Source of the DNA: Streptomyces katrae
GTDB taxonomy: Bacteria; Actinomycetota; Actinomycetes; Streptomycetales; Streptomycetaceae
Direction: 5' to 3'
Length of the DNA stretch: 64,000 nucleotides
Assembly (NCBI RefSeq): GCF_000717655.1
Contig: NZ_JNZY01000028.1
Coordinates: forward strand, 1 to 64,000
The first letter of the stretch is position 1. Every line of letters starts with the position of its first letter. The position numbers and the translations under genes were made by a program. The notes beneath the pieces were generated by a model. That model had not been told where the DNA came from. It did no database searches and saw only the letters and a list, made by a program, of their open reading frames with translations. Positions 53,261-61,948 of the stretch are shown here, piece after piece.

Positions 53261-54028
53261 TTGCGGACGAGCCAGCACATCCGGAGATCATCCCTCGTCG
53301 TCGGCGCCGCCCTCGCGCTGGTCGTCGCCGCCGCCCAGACGGCCTTCGCGGCTCCGCCCCCGGCGCTCCCCGCCAACGCAGAAGCCGTGGAGCTGACCTT
53401 CCAGCCGGCGTACGACTACGACACGGACGGCTGCTACCCGACACCCGCCATAGGCCCGACCGGAGTCCTGAACGGCGGTCTCAAACCCAGCGGCGCCCTC
53501 GACGGCAGCTGCCGCGACGCCTCTGACCTCGCCAACACCAACGGCTACTCCCGCGCCACCTGCAACAACGGTTGGTGTGCCGTGATGTACGCGCTGTACT
53601 TCGAGAAGGACCAGGCCGTCCCGGGCATCGGCCTCGGCGGCCACCGCCACGACTGGGAACACGTCGTGGTGTGGATCCAGGGCGACGAGGCGAAGTACGT
53701 CGCCACCTCCGCCCACGGCGACTTCGAGATCCACGCGCGCGACCGGATCCGCTGGGACGGCACCCACCCCAAGATCGTCTACCACAAGGACGGCATCGGC
53801 ACGCACTGCTTCCGCGCGGCGAACACGAACGACGAACCGCCGGAGAACCACCGCGGCACCTGGCAGTTCCCCACGCTCGTCGGCTGGTCGGGCTACCCGG
53901 CCACGCTCCGCGAGAAGCTCAGCCAGGCCGACTTCGGCAGTGCCCACTTCGGCCTGAAGGACGGCGCCTTCTCCTCCCACCTCGCGGAGGCCAAGCCGGC
54001 GGGCATCCCCTTCGACCCGTATCAGTAG
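53261..54028 (+). CDS. Secreted NPP1/NLP-family (necrosis-inducing-like) protein
   Basis: A 255-residue protein from TTG 53261, chosen because GGAGG stands seven bases before it. Signal peptide: RRSSLVVGAALALVVAAAQ ending AFA. The NLP hallmark heptapeptide region reads LGGHRHDWEHVVVWI, followed by HYxF-like SAHGDFEIH and the GTHCFRAANTNDEPPENHRG loop. In NLP cytolysins this heptapeptide and a nearby acidic site bind Ca2+/Mg2+ and sphingolipid headgroups in eukaryotic membranes. Two cysteine pairs (DGCYPT/GSCRDA and RATCNNGWCAV) may form disulfides. Bacterial homologues occur in Streptomyces and Bacillus. Cytolytic activity here is unproven. Confidence 0.92.
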   Translation: MRTSQHIRRSSLVVGAALALVVAAAQTAFAAPPPALPANAEAVELTFQPAYDYDTDGCYPTPAIGPTGVLNGGLKPSGALDGSCRDASDLANTNGYSRATCNNGWCAVMYALYFEKDQAVPGIGLGGHRHDWEHVVVWIQGDEAKYVATSAHGDFEIHARDRIRWDGTHPKIVYHKDGIGTHCFRAANTNDEPPENHRGTWQFPTLVGWSGYPATLREKLSQADFGSAHFGLKDGAFSSHLAEAKPAGIPFDPYQ

Positions 54029-54052
54029 GCGGCGCAAGCACTCCGGGGCCCG

Positions 54053-54439
54053 TCACGCCTCCCTGCGGCGGCGCCGGGCGGCGAAGACGATCACGGCGAT
54101 GGCGAGCAGAACGATGACCACGGTGCCGACAACAGCGGCGGTGCCCAACTTCTTGAAGAAGCTCTTCTTCTTGCCCTTCTTGCCCTTGTCCTTGTTCTTG
54201 TCGCCCTTCTTGGCGCCGTCGACGAGGCCGGCGGAGTCGACTGCCGAGTGCTGGACCTGCCCGGATGCCGCCTGGGCCGGTGCACCCTGGGACGGAAGCT
54301 GCGCCTCGGCGGCGGCGACCGCGATCGGACGAGCCGTCACCGGCGCAGCCTGAGCCTGCGCCTGGGGACTCAGCAGCAGTCCGGCCAGCGCGAGTGCGGG
54401 TACTGTACGGGCGATCCTGCGACTGATCACTTGCTTCAT
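54053..54439 (-). CDS. Small exported protein with C-terminal transmembrane anchor
   Basis: A 128-residue protein. The signal peptide is TVPALALAGLLLSPQAQAQA. A flexible Ala/Gln/Ser-rich middle leads to a Lys-rich block (KKGDKNKDKGKKGKKKSFF), one transmembrane helix (AAVVGTVVIVLLAIAVIVF) and a basic tail AARRRRREA. This resembles a Streptomyces sortase-like anchoring tail without an LPXTG/LAXTG motif. AAGGAG directly abuts ATG 54439, so GTG 54430 may be the real start. Its function is unknown. Confidence 0.65.
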   Translation of the reverse strand: MKQVISRRIARTVPALALAGLLLSPQAQAQAAPVTARPIAVAAAEAQLPSQGAPAQAASGQVQHSAVDSAGLVDGAKKGDKNKDKGKKGKKKSFFKKLGTAAVVGTVVIVLLAIAVIVFAARRRRREA

Positions 54440-54913
54440 CTCCTTGGCCCCATTGTTGTGTCCACGATCATCGCAGGCCGGTCGGCCGCCTCTGACGGGA
54501 CCCTTATACCCGGCAGGCGCCGGCCAGATGCAAGGGCTGGGGGTATGGGGTGGGCAGGAAGAGAACTGCTCTGGCCCGGGGACCCGATCGCCCGGTCGGA
54601 GCCGGACCTTGCCGCGATGACGGCCCTGGTGCGCTGGAGTTGACCCGGAGGTGACGCCGCGGCGGGTGAACAGCCGGCGCAAGCCGGCTCCCGGGCCCGT
54701 CCCGACCACGCCCCCGCCCCCGCGGCACCACCGCGACGCAGGGGCGGACGGGCCGGCTCGTGTCCGGGGCGACGAGCTCGGACACCTCGTGGCACGACCG
54801 CGGTCGACGACCTCACGCCCGACTGGCTTCACCCGGGCCGGCTCGGCAGCATCTCGCCGAGCGCGGCGTTGACCGGAACCCCGGCCCGACCGCCGCGTCC
54901 TCGTGAACCTTGC
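54440..54913. other. Intergenic region, no credible gene
   Basis: About 475 bp between the small anchored protein and the tRNA hairpin. The open frames here are Arg/Pro/Ala-rich without motifs. The upstream part should hold the promoter of the gene starting at 54439. Confidence 0.4.
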
Positions 54914-54938
54914 GGCCCCGGTATCCGATGCCGGGGCC
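54914..54938 (-). terminator. Hairpin downstream of tRNA-Trp
   Basis: GGCCCCGG and CCGGGGCC form a perfect 8-bp stem around a 9-base loop, starting 19 bp beyond the tRNA 3' end in its direction of transcription. Probable terminator or processing signal, no T-tract. Confidence 0.55.
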
Positions 54939-54956
54939 GTTGCCGCCGGCCCGAGA

Positions 54957-55031
54957 CGGAGCCGGCCGGAATCGAACCGGCGTCCTCGCGGTTTTGGAGA
55001 CCGCGCGCGACGACCTCTGCGCTACGGCCCC
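54957..55031 (-). tRNA. tRNA-Trp (anticodon CCA), atypical
   Basis: A 75-base cloverleaf on the minus strand: acceptor GGGGCCG/CGGCTCC with one G-U pair, D stem GCGC/GCGC, anticodon stem-loop GCGGT-CTCCAAA-ACCGC with anticodon CCA, and T stem GCCGG-TTCGATT-CCGGC. The discriminator is G; CCA is not encoded, as usual in Streptomyces. It differs strongly from the standard Streptomyces tRNA-Trp as I remember it (acceptor AGGGGCG type, different D arm) and appears to lack a base 26 between D and anticodon stems. It may be an extra tRNA-Trp gene. Confidence 0.8.
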
Positions 55032-55069
55032 GTCCGGGCCACATCATACGAGGTCCGCCGGAGGCCCGG

Positions 55070-56209
55070 TCAGCCGCGCCAGATCTTCTCGTACGCACCC
55101 CGGTAGTCCGGGGGGTTCCAGGAGGAGGCCCCGCTGCTGTTCGCCGCCGTGGCGATGTGGACGGGAGCCACGTAGCCGCTGGCGGGCTGCCCGGCGAAGG
55201 CGCGGTTGAACTCGTCGACGATCTGCCAGCCCTGCTGCGAGAGCGGCTCCGGGACGGTCGCGGACTGGAACTGCTTGCTGTTGATGCGCCGGAACGCGGA
55301 GGGGTCGCCGTCGCCGGCGCCGATGTTGAAGGGCGGCCCGGCGCCGGGCCTGCCTGCGGCGCGGAAGGCCGGGGCGGCGTCGTCGAAGTACAGGTCGTTG
55401 ATGGCGACGGAGTACGTCCAGTCCTTCGGGAAGCGGGACAGGAGCGAGGACACCTCCTGGGGGGTGCGCCGGCTCGCGTCAGGGATCGGGATGTTCGCGT
55501 GCGCCAGGAGCTTCATGCCGGGGCAGGCGGCGAGCCGCCGCTCGATCAGCCGGGACTTCGTACCGGCGAACGGGATCGAGTCGTCGGTGAAGACGACGAC
55601 CCCGGCGTTGCCGTCGGACTGGGCGATGACCCAGTCCGCACTGGCCTTCGCCACCTCCTCCACCCTCGTGGTGATGTTGGTGAAGAGCCTGGGACTCGTG
55701 CTCGGGCCGGGGGAGCTGACCGCGTGCCAGCCGATGAGCGGGATCCCCGCCTCCTCGGCTTGCGCCACCTGCTGTGAGGTCAGGCGGGGATCGAAGCCGC
55801 CGATGACGATGCCCGAGGGCTTGAGGGTGACGGCCTGGCTGAGTGCCGCCTGGATGCCGGCGGGGGTGCCCTCCCCGTCGATCACCCGGACGTCCCAGCC
55901 GATGGCCTGCGCCGCCTCCTTGACGCCCTTCGCGACTCCGGCGACGCCGGGGTTGGTCATGGTCTGCGCGACGTACACGAGGGACTTGCCGGGGACCGCC
56001 CGGGGCCCGGTGGTGGGGCCGTTCCACGAGGTGTCCTTGCTCTCGGCCCGCCGGACGGCAGCCTTCGCCTCCTGGAGGACGGCCGGACAACCCGCGCCCG
56101 GGGAAGGGCCGGTGGCGTTCGGCGAGCCGCTCTCGCAGCCGGCGACGGCGGTGACTGCTGCTGCCAGCAGGGCTGCGGCCGCGAGGGCGGTCTTGCGGTT
56201 CGGGTACAC
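55070..56209 (-). CDS. Ribose-type sugar ABC transporter substrate-binding lipoprotein
   Basis: A 379-residue protein from GTG 56209 with AGGAG upstream. The lipobox is AVTAVAGCES, so the mature N-terminus is Cys-acylated. The mature part is a type I periplasmic-binding fold: LVYVAQTMTNPGVAGVAKGV, ALSQAVTLKPSGIVIGGFDP, GIPLIGWHAVSSPGP, NAGVVVFTDDS and NDLYFDDAAPAF. It resembles RbsB-like proteins, but ligand residues cannot be mapped by eye. It is the third gene of an ABC operon (ATPase, permease, binding protein). Confidence 0.9.
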   Translation of the reverse strand: MYPNRKTALAAAALLAAAVTAVAGCESGSPNATGPSPGAGCPAVLQEAKAAVRRAESKDTSWNGPTTGPRAVPGKSLVYVAQTMTNPGVAGVAKGVKEAAQAIGWDVRVIDGEGTPAGIQAALSQAVTLKPSGIVIGGFDPRLTSQQVAQAEEAGIPLIGWHAVSSPGPSTSPRLFTNITTRVEEVAKASADWVIAQSDGNAGVVVFTDDSIPFAGTKSRLIERRLAACPGMKLLAHANIPIPDASRRTPQEVSSLLSRFPKDWTYSVAINDLYFDDAAPAFRAAGRPGAGPPFNIGAGDGDPSAFRRINSKQFQSATVPEPLSQQGWQIVDEFNRAFAGQPASGYVAPVHIATAANSSGASSWNPPDYRGAYEKIWRG

Positions 56210-56253
56210 GGTGCTCCTGACGCTGGTCTGCGCTGCGGTGTTCTCCGGGAGGA

Positions 56254-57330
56254 TCAGGAGGCGCCCCCGCCGTCGTCCGCCGCCGCGGTCCGGCGTTGCG
56301 CGGGCGGCCCGCCGGTGGCCGTGGCGTCGGTACGCAGCCTCCGGCGGGCCGAATAGCCGGCCAGCCCGACCGCGATGAGCAGAGTGCCGCCGTTGAACAG
56401 CGGGGTGGCCCAGAAATCGGCGCCGAGCTGGCCGATCCCGGCGAGGCCGACGGCGAGTACGGTCACGGCCACCAGCGTGCCCAGGGCGTTGGCGCGACCC
56501 GGCTTGATCGCGGTGGAGCCGAGCAGGACGCCGACGAACGCGGGCAGCAGGTAGTCCAGGCCGACACTCGGGTTGCCGATCTGCTGCTGCGCGGCGAGCA
56601 GGACACCGGCGAAGCCGACGACCGTGCCCGATCCGGCGAACGCGTAGACGCAGTACCGGTGCGTGGGGATGCCGATGATCTCGGCGGCGCGGGGATTGGA
56701 GCCGATGACGTACAGGTACCGGCCGAACGGCAGCCGCTCCAGCACCACCCAGAGCACGACGACGAGGCCGAGTACGTAGAAGGCGGGCACCGGCAGCCCG
56801 AGGAACCGCGCGTCGTAGAGCCCGGTGAAGGCGGCCGGAAGGCCGTCGGGGCCGGGGACGATCCGGCTCCCGTCGGTGATCCAGCCGGTGACGGCGTACA
56901 TCATGCTGCCGGTGCCGAGCGTGGCGATGAACGAGTCGATCCGGGCGAACTCGACGACGACACCGTTCACGGCGCCGGCCAAGGTCCCCCCGAGGACGAC
57001 CACGAGGCAGGCGAGCGGCCAGGGCCAGCCTCCGTCGACGATGAGGTACAGCACCAGGACGTGCGCCAGGCCCAGGCCGTAACCGATGGACAGGTCGAAC
57101 TTGCCGCTCGCGATGGGGATCGTCGCACCGAGCGCGAGGACGGCCGGGATCGACTGGTTGGAGAGGATCGAGGAGACGTTGTCCCGCGTGGGGAAGGTGC
57201 CGGGCAGGACGAAGGAGAAGACGAGGAAGAGCAGGACGGTGAGGGCCAAGAGGCCGTACGTGCCGATGAAGTGTCCGTGCGGGCGGCCGGACGGGGACCG
57301 GCGGGGGCATGAGGAGGGTGCGGGGCTCAC
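56254..57330 (-). CDS. Ribose-type sugar ABC transporter permease
   Basis: A 358-residue membrane protein of the RbsC (branched-chain/ribose) permease type: LLALTVLLFLVFSFVLPG, NVSSILSNQSIPAVLALGAT, GKFDLSIGYGLGLAHVLVLY and the EAA-like segment VIGSNPRAAEIIGIPTHRYC. The GTG overlaps the ATPase stop by four bases. Transport would be driven by the adjacent two-domain ATPase. The hydrophilic C-terminal 25 residues are not conserved. Confidence 0.92.
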   Translation of the reverse strand: MSPAPSSCPRRSPSGRPHGHFIGTYGLLALTVLLFLVFSFVLPGTFPTRDNVSSILSNQSIPAVLALGATIPIASGKFDLSIGYGLGLAHVLVLYLIVDGGWPWPLACLVVVLGGTLAGAVNGVVVEFARIDSFIATLGTGSMMYAVTGWITDGSRIVPGPDGLPAAFTGLYDARFLGLPVPAFYVLGLVVVLWVVLERLPFGRYLYVIGSNPRAAEIIGIPTHRYCVYAFAGSGTVVGFAGVLLAAQQQIGNPSVGLDYLLPAFVGVLLGSTAIKPGRANALGTLVAVTVLAVGLAGIGQLGADFWATPLFNGGTLLIAVGLAGYSARRRLRTDATATGGPPAQRRTAAADDGGGAS

Positions 57331-59015
57331 CGGCTCCGCGCGCTTCCGGTGATCGCGGGCAGGGCCGAGGCGGTGCGGGTGAGTTCGGTGACGCTCAGGG
57401 TCTCGCCCGCCAGCTCGGCCACCACGCTCCCGCGCCCGAACACGAGCGCGCGGTGGCACACCCCGGCGACCTCCTCGAAATCGGTGGAGATGAGCAGCAC
57501 GGCCAGGCCGGCGGCCAGCGCCTCGTCGAGGAGCCGGTGGATCGAGGCCTTGGCGCCGACGTCCACGCCGGCCGTCGGCTCCTCGAGGATCAGCAGGCGC
57601 AGCTTCCCGCGGAGCCGGCGGCCGACCATCACCTTCTGTTGGTTGCCGCCGGACAGGGTGGCGATCGGCACCTCGCTGTCGCGGGGACGCACGTGGAACC
57701 GCTCGATCAGAGCGGCGGCCTCGACGCGCTCGCGCCGCGGGGCGACCCAGTGCCAAGCCGGCACCCCGGCTGCCCGGGGATTGGCCAGGAAGTTCTCCCG
57801 TACCGTCAGTTCCGCGGCGCAGCCCTCCTCCTGCCGGTTGGCGGCCACGAAACCGACGCCGGCGCCGAGCGCGGCGGCGACCGTGCGCGGGCGGTACGGG
57901 CGGCCGTCGAGCAGTGCCCGGCCGCCGAGCAACGGCAGTGTGCCGGCGAGGGCGCGGCCCAGGTGCATGTGTCCGGCCCCGGTCAGCCCGACCATGGCGA
58001 GGATCTCGCCCTCGCGCAGCTCCAGACTGACCGGTCCGGTGCGTTCGGTCGTCACGCCGTCGAGGCTCAGTACGGGCGGGCGGACGGGCGCGGAGCGGGA
58101 CGCCGGGGCGGAAGGGAACCCGGGGGCGGCTGCGGGGGGCGGTCCGCCGGCCGGTTCGGGACCCACGATGTCGCGCACCAGACGCACGGGGCTGTACGGG
58201 GCGAGGGGACCCTGGCTGACGAGCCGTCCGTCGCGCAGGACGGCGAAGGTGTCGGCGACCTCGTACACCTCGTCGAGGCGGTGGCTGACGTAGAGGATGC
58301 CGTGTCCCCGGTCGCGCAGGGCGTGCAGTACGCCGAAGAGGCGCGCGCAGTCCGCGGCGGGGAGGGTGGCGGTCGGCTCGTCCAGGACGAAGAGCTCCGC
58401 CTGCCGGGCCAGGGCGCGGGCGATCGCGACCAGTGAGCGTTCGGCGGGGGCGAGGTCGGCGATGCGGGCGTCGGCGTCCAGGTGTCCGGCGACGATCCGC
58501 AGGGCCTCGGCGCAGCTCTTCCGGGTCTCGCGCCAGGAGATCAGGCCGCGGCGGCGGGGGTATCCGGTCCCCAGGGCGATGTTCTCGGCGACGGTCATCC
58601 ACTCGACCAGACCGAGGTCCTGGTGGATGAAGGACATGGTGCGGCGGGCCGCGTCGGAGCCGAGGGGGTGTCCGGCGACGGTCACCTCGCCCTCGTCGGC
58701 GCGGTGGACCCCGGCGAGCACCTTGATGAGCGTGGACTTCCCGGCACCGTTGGGGCCGAGGAGGGCCAGGACGCTGCCGCCGTGGACGTCGAGGCTGACC
58801 CCGTCCAGGGCGAGGGTGCCGCCGAACCGTTTGGCGAGACCGCGTATGCGGACGAGGGGTGCTCCGCCGGAGCGCGGGGGCGGGCTCGTCGAGGTGACGG
58901 GAGTGTCATGCACGGACTTCTCCGGGGCCGCCTGGGGAGGTGCTTCCTGAAGCTGTGAGGACGCCGTCCCTGAGGGACATCGCTGTGAGACATCGGTGAT
59001 GCTACTGGTGGTCAT
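57327..59015 (-). CDS. Sugar ABC transporter ATP-binding protein (two NBDs, RbsA-like)
   Basis: A 562-residue protein with tandem nucleotide-binding domains. NBD1: Walker A LLGPNGAGKSTLIKV, Q-loop HQDLG, signature degenerate as LAPAERSL, Walker B LFVLDEPTA. NBD2: Walker A region MVGLTGAGHMHLG (Lys replaced, as usual in RbsA second halves), signature LSGGNQQKV, Walker B LLILEEPTAGVDVG. ATG 59015 was preferred; ATG 59021 and GTG 58913 (with GGAG) are alternatives. It starts the ABC operon, just downstream of a perfect palindrome. Confidence 0.92.
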   Translation of the reverse strand: MTTSSITDVSQRCPSGTASSQLQEAPPQAAPEKSVHDTPVTSTSPPPRSGGAPLVRIRGLAKRFGGTLALDGVSLDVHGGSVLALLGPNGAGKSTLIKVLAGVHRADEGEVTVAGHPLGSDAARRTMSFIHQDLGLVEWMTVAENIALGTGYPRRRGLISWRETRKSCAEALRIVAGHLDADARIADLAPAERSLVAIARALARQAELFVLDEPTATLPAADCARLFGVLHALRDRGHGILYVSHRLDEVYEVADTFAVLRDGRLVSQGPLAPYSPVRLVRDIVGPEPAGGPPPAAAPGFPSAPASRSAPVRPPVLSLDGVTTERTGPVSLELREGEILAMVGLTGAGHMHLGRALAGTLPLLGGRALLDGRPYRPRTVAAALGAGVGFVAANRQEEGCAAELTVRENFLANPRAAGVPAWHWVAPRRERVEAAALIERFHVRPRDSEVPIATLSGGNQQKVMVGRRLRGKLRLLILEEPTAGVDVGAKASIHRLLDEALAAGLAVLLISTDFEEVAGVCHRALVFGRGSVVAELAGETLSVTELTRTASALPAITGSARSR

Positions 59016-59024
59016 GGTCATATG

Positions 59025-59038
59025 GGCGACATGTCGCC
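59025..59038. promoter_or_regulatory. Perfect 14-bp palindrome GGCGACATGTCGCC
   Basis: A complete dyad with no spacer, 4-10 bp before the ABC operon start codon, between that operon and the end of the upstream SpoIIE regulator gene. Position and symmetry fit a LacI- or GntR-type repressor site for sugar uptake; a matching regulator gene is not visible. Confidence 0.5.
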
Positions 59039-59085
59039 GTGTGTGCCTCCGATGGTCGAGTGCCGAGAGGACCGGCGGGTGACGG

Positions 59086-61836
59086 TCAGGCCGCGTCCAG
59101 GGCGCATTCGGCCCAGATGACCTTGCCGTGCGTCGTGTAGCGGGTGCCCCAGGCATGGGCGAGCTGTGCGACGAGGAACAGCCCGCGTCCGCCCTCCTCC
59201 GTCGTGGCCGCCCGCCGCAGGTGCGGGGCGGTGCTGCTGCCGTCGGCGACCTCGCAGATCAGGGTGCGGTCGTGGACCAGGCGTACCTGGATGGGCTCGG
59301 TGCCGTAGCGGACCGCGTTGGTGACCAGCTCGCTGAGCATCAGCTCGGCGGCGAACGCGATTTCGTCCAGCCCCCAGTGGGCCAGCTGGCGCGTGGCGGC
59401 GGCCCGGATGCCGGAGACGAGTGCCGGGTCCGCGGGCACGTCCCAGGTGGCGATCCGGTCGGCGGGCACGGTCCGGGTACGGGCGACGAGCAGGGCGATG
59501 TCGTCCGCGGGGTGGTCGGGCGCCACGGTGTCGATGACCGCCTGGCAGGTGTCCTCCGGCGTGCGGTCCGGGTGGGACAGGGTGCGGCTCAGCTGGTCGA
59601 GCACGACGTCGAGGTCGCGATGGCGGTCCTCGACGAGCCCGTCGGTGTAGAGGACCAGCGTGCTGCCCTCGGGGAGCTGGATCTCGGCCGTCTCGAAGGG
59701 CAGACCGCCCAGGCCCAGCGGCGGTCCGGCCGGCAGATCGGCGAACGTCACGACGCCGCCGGGGTGGACCAGGGCGGGCGGGGGGTGGCCGGCGCGGGCC
59801 ATGGTGCACAGCCGCGTCGTGGGGTCGTAGACGGCGTAGAGGCAGGTGGCGCCGACGATGCCGGTGCTGCCGGAGGCGTTGTCGCCGCCCTCCTCCCGGT
59901 CCAGCCGCACCAGGAGGTTGTCCAGGTGGGTGAGGAGCTCGTCCGGAGCGAGTTCCAGTTCGGCGAAGTTGCGCGCGGCGGTGCGCAGCCGGCCCATGGT
60001 CGCGGCCGCGTGCAGGCCGTGGCCCACGACGTCTCCCACGAGCATGGCGACCCGGGTGCCGGAGAGGGGGATGACGTCGAACCAGTCGCCGCCCACCCCG
60101 GATTCGGAGGGCAGGTAGCGGTGCGCGACCTCGACGGCGCCCTGCTCGGGAACGCCTTGCGGGAGCAGGCTCTGCTGCAGGGCCAGGGCCAATGTGTGCT
60201 CGCGGGTGTAGCGGCGGGCGTTGTCGATGCAGAGGGCGGCGCGGGCAGCGAGTTCCTGGGCCAGCCAGCTGTCGTCGTCCCCGAAGGGAGCGGGGTCCTC
60301 CGAGCGGTAGAAGCTGGCGACCCCCAGCAGGACGCCGCGGGCGAGCAGGGGGACGGAGACAAGGGAGTGCACGTTGTGGGCGAGGATCTGCCGGGCGTGC
60401 TCGGGTTCCTGGTCGATCCAGCCGACGGCATTGCGCAGGTCGGCCTCCAGTACCGCCTCCCCGCTGTCCAGACACCGCATGTGGGGAGTACCGGCGCGCA
60501 GCTCCACCCGCTGCCCGACCGGGTAGAAGGGGCAGTCCTCGCGGATGCCGTGGACCACCGTGCGGTGCAGCTCGGTCCGCGGATCGGCGGACTCCTCGCC
60601 GCGCAGCACGGCCTCGGGCACGTCGATGGTGACGTAGTCGGCCAGGCGCGGAACCGCCGTCTCGGCGAGCTCCCAGGCGGTGCGGGTCACGTCCAGCGTG
60701 GTGCCGATACGGGTGCTGGCCTCGGCCAGCAGCTCCAGGCGGCGGCGTGCCGCGACGGCGTACTTCCCCACTTCCGGCTCGCCCACCAGCACCAGCCCCC
60801 TGACCTTGCCGGGGGTGTGGCCGGCGGCGGCCGGAGGGGCGGGAGGAGCGAGGGGGCCGGGCGGCGGACCGGTGGGCGGTCCGGTGCGGGGCAGGAGGGA
60901 GAGGTGATGCACCGGCTGCGCATCGCCGGAGAGCACGGCCTCGACGACGACGCCCTCCACCCCGGTGCGGCTCACGAGCGGGCGGCTCATGAGGGTGACG
61001 CCGCGCCCGTGGGGCAGTGCCACCTCGACGGCGGCCCGCTGGGTCGAGGAGATGAGCTCGGTGGCCTTCTCCTTGAGGATCATCTGATCGCTCCGGTCGA
61101 GCCCGCTGTCGCCGAGTTCGTCCAGTCCGATCAGGTGCCCGTTCCCGGCGGCCGCGCCGGGCCGGGCGAGGTGGCTGGCGTCGAGGTACGTCCGCAGCAG
61201 TGCGCGCTCGCGCTCCGAGTGCTGCTCCATCAGCCGCCGCTCGATGGTTTCGGCCGCCCGGCGGACCAGCGCGGGCAGCTCCGGGTCCTCGTAGTTGTGC
61301 GGATACCCGAAGCACAGGACGCCGACGACGTGTCCGCTCAGCTGGTCGCGGATGGGGGTGGCGGAGCAGGCGCTCGACTGGGAGCGCTCGGCGAAGTGCT
61401 CGGCCCCGTAGACCTGGACGAGCCGCCGTTCGGCGAGCGCGAGTCCGATGCCGTTGGTCCCCGCGAACCGCTCGGCGAAGACGAAGCCGGGGACGCTCTG
61501 GATGGGCGGGAGGTCATGGGCCAGCGCGCGCTCCCCGAAGCGGCGCTGCAGCACCGTTCCGTTCCCGTCGGCGAGGGAGACGTTCATCCGGCTGCCCGTG
61601 AAACGCGACGCCAGCTGGTCGAGCACGGGCTCGGCCGCGCGGACGAGCCGGCTGTCCGGATCGAAATCGTCCCGGTAGGGAAGTTCGGTCTGGTCCGGTG
61701 ACAGTCCCAGGGACTGGCAGCGCAGCCAGGAGTTCAGGATCGGGCTGCGTACCCCGCTCGCGACCGGCTCGCCCAGCAGGAACCGCTCACGGGAGCGTGC
61801 GGGGCCGATCTCGTCTCCCGTGACCCCCATACGCAT
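59086..61836 (-). CDS. Multidomain GAF/SpoIIE-phosphatase/GHKL-ATPase regulator
   Basis: A 916-residue cytoplasmic protein. An N-terminal AcoR-like GAF segment (NVSLADGNGTVLQRRFG, FAGTNGIGLALAERRLVQVY) is followed by a second GAF domain at about 365-560 (LLAEASTRIGTTLDV; SVPLLARGVLLGVASFYRS), a PP2C SpoIIE domain (VGGDWFDVIPLSG, LVGDVVGHGLHAAATM, ADDIALLVART; about 565-775) and a C-terminal GHKL ATPase (ELMLSELVTNAVRYG, GGRGLFLVAQ). The layout predicts a sensor that dephosphorylates an anti-anti-sigma factor and may bind its own sigma/anti-sigma partner. ATG 61836 follows AAGGAG. Confidence 0.92.
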   Translation of the reverse strand: MRMGVTGDEIGPARSRERFLLGEPVASGVRSPILNSWLRCQSLGLSPDQTELPYRDDFDPDSRLVRAAEPVLDQLASRFTGSRMNVSLADGNGTVLQRRFGERALAHDLPPIQSVPGFVFAERFAGTNGIGLALAERRLVQVYGAEHFAERSQSSACSATPIRDQLSGHVVGVLCFGYPHNYEDPELPALVRRAAETIERRLMEQHSERERALLRTYLDASHLARPGAAAGNGHLIGLDELGDSGLDRSDQMILKEKATELISSTQRAAVEVALPHGRGVTLMSRPLVSRTGVEGVVVEAVLSGDAQPVHHLSLLPRTGPPTGPPPGPLAPPAPPAAAGHTPGKVRGLVLVGEPEVGKYAVAARRRLELLAEASTRIGTTLDVTRTAWELAETAVPRLADYVTIDVPEAVLRGEESADPRTELHRTVVHGIREDCPFYPVGQRVELRAGTPHMRCLDSGEAVLEADLRNAVGWIDQEPEHARQILAHNVHSLVSVPLLARGVLLGVASFYRSEDPAPFGDDDSWLAQELAARAALCIDNARRYTREHTLALALQQSLLPQGVPEQGAVEVAHRYLPSESGVGGDWFDVIPLSGTRVAMLVGDVVGHGLHAAATMGRLRTAARNFAELELAPDELLTHLDNLLVRLDREEGGDNASGSTGIVGATCLYAVYDPTTRLCTMARAGHPPPALVHPGGVVTFADLPAGPPLGLGGLPFETAEIQLPEGSTLVLYTDGLVEDRHRDLDVVLDQLSRTLSHPDRTPEDTCQAVIDTVAPDHPADDIALLVARTRTVPADRIATWDVPADPALVSGIRAAATRQLAHWGLDEIAFAAELMLSELVTNAVRYGTEPIQVRLVHDRTLICEVADGSSTAPHLRRAATTEEGGRGLFLVAQLAHAWGTRYTTHGKVIWAECALDAA

Positions 61837-61948
61837 CACTTCTCCTTACCGGGCCTTCGGCCTCGGCCGCATCGGAGCGCTTGCCCCGATTGCGTGTCTT
61901 TCGAGTATATTCCTCCCGGTTTATTCGGATCGTGAGGATCAGTTCGCA

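Noticed and set aside
54869..55777. A protein-like plus-strand frame spanning the tRNA (ETEPAGIEPASSRFW-type reading)
   Set aside because: This is the familiar false translation of a tRNA plus antisense to the binding-protein gene.
59128..61701. A large plus-strand frame antisense to the SpoIIE regulator
   Set aside because: The minus-strand protein has clear GAF, PP2C and GHKL motifs; the plus frame is a mirror of its codon bias.
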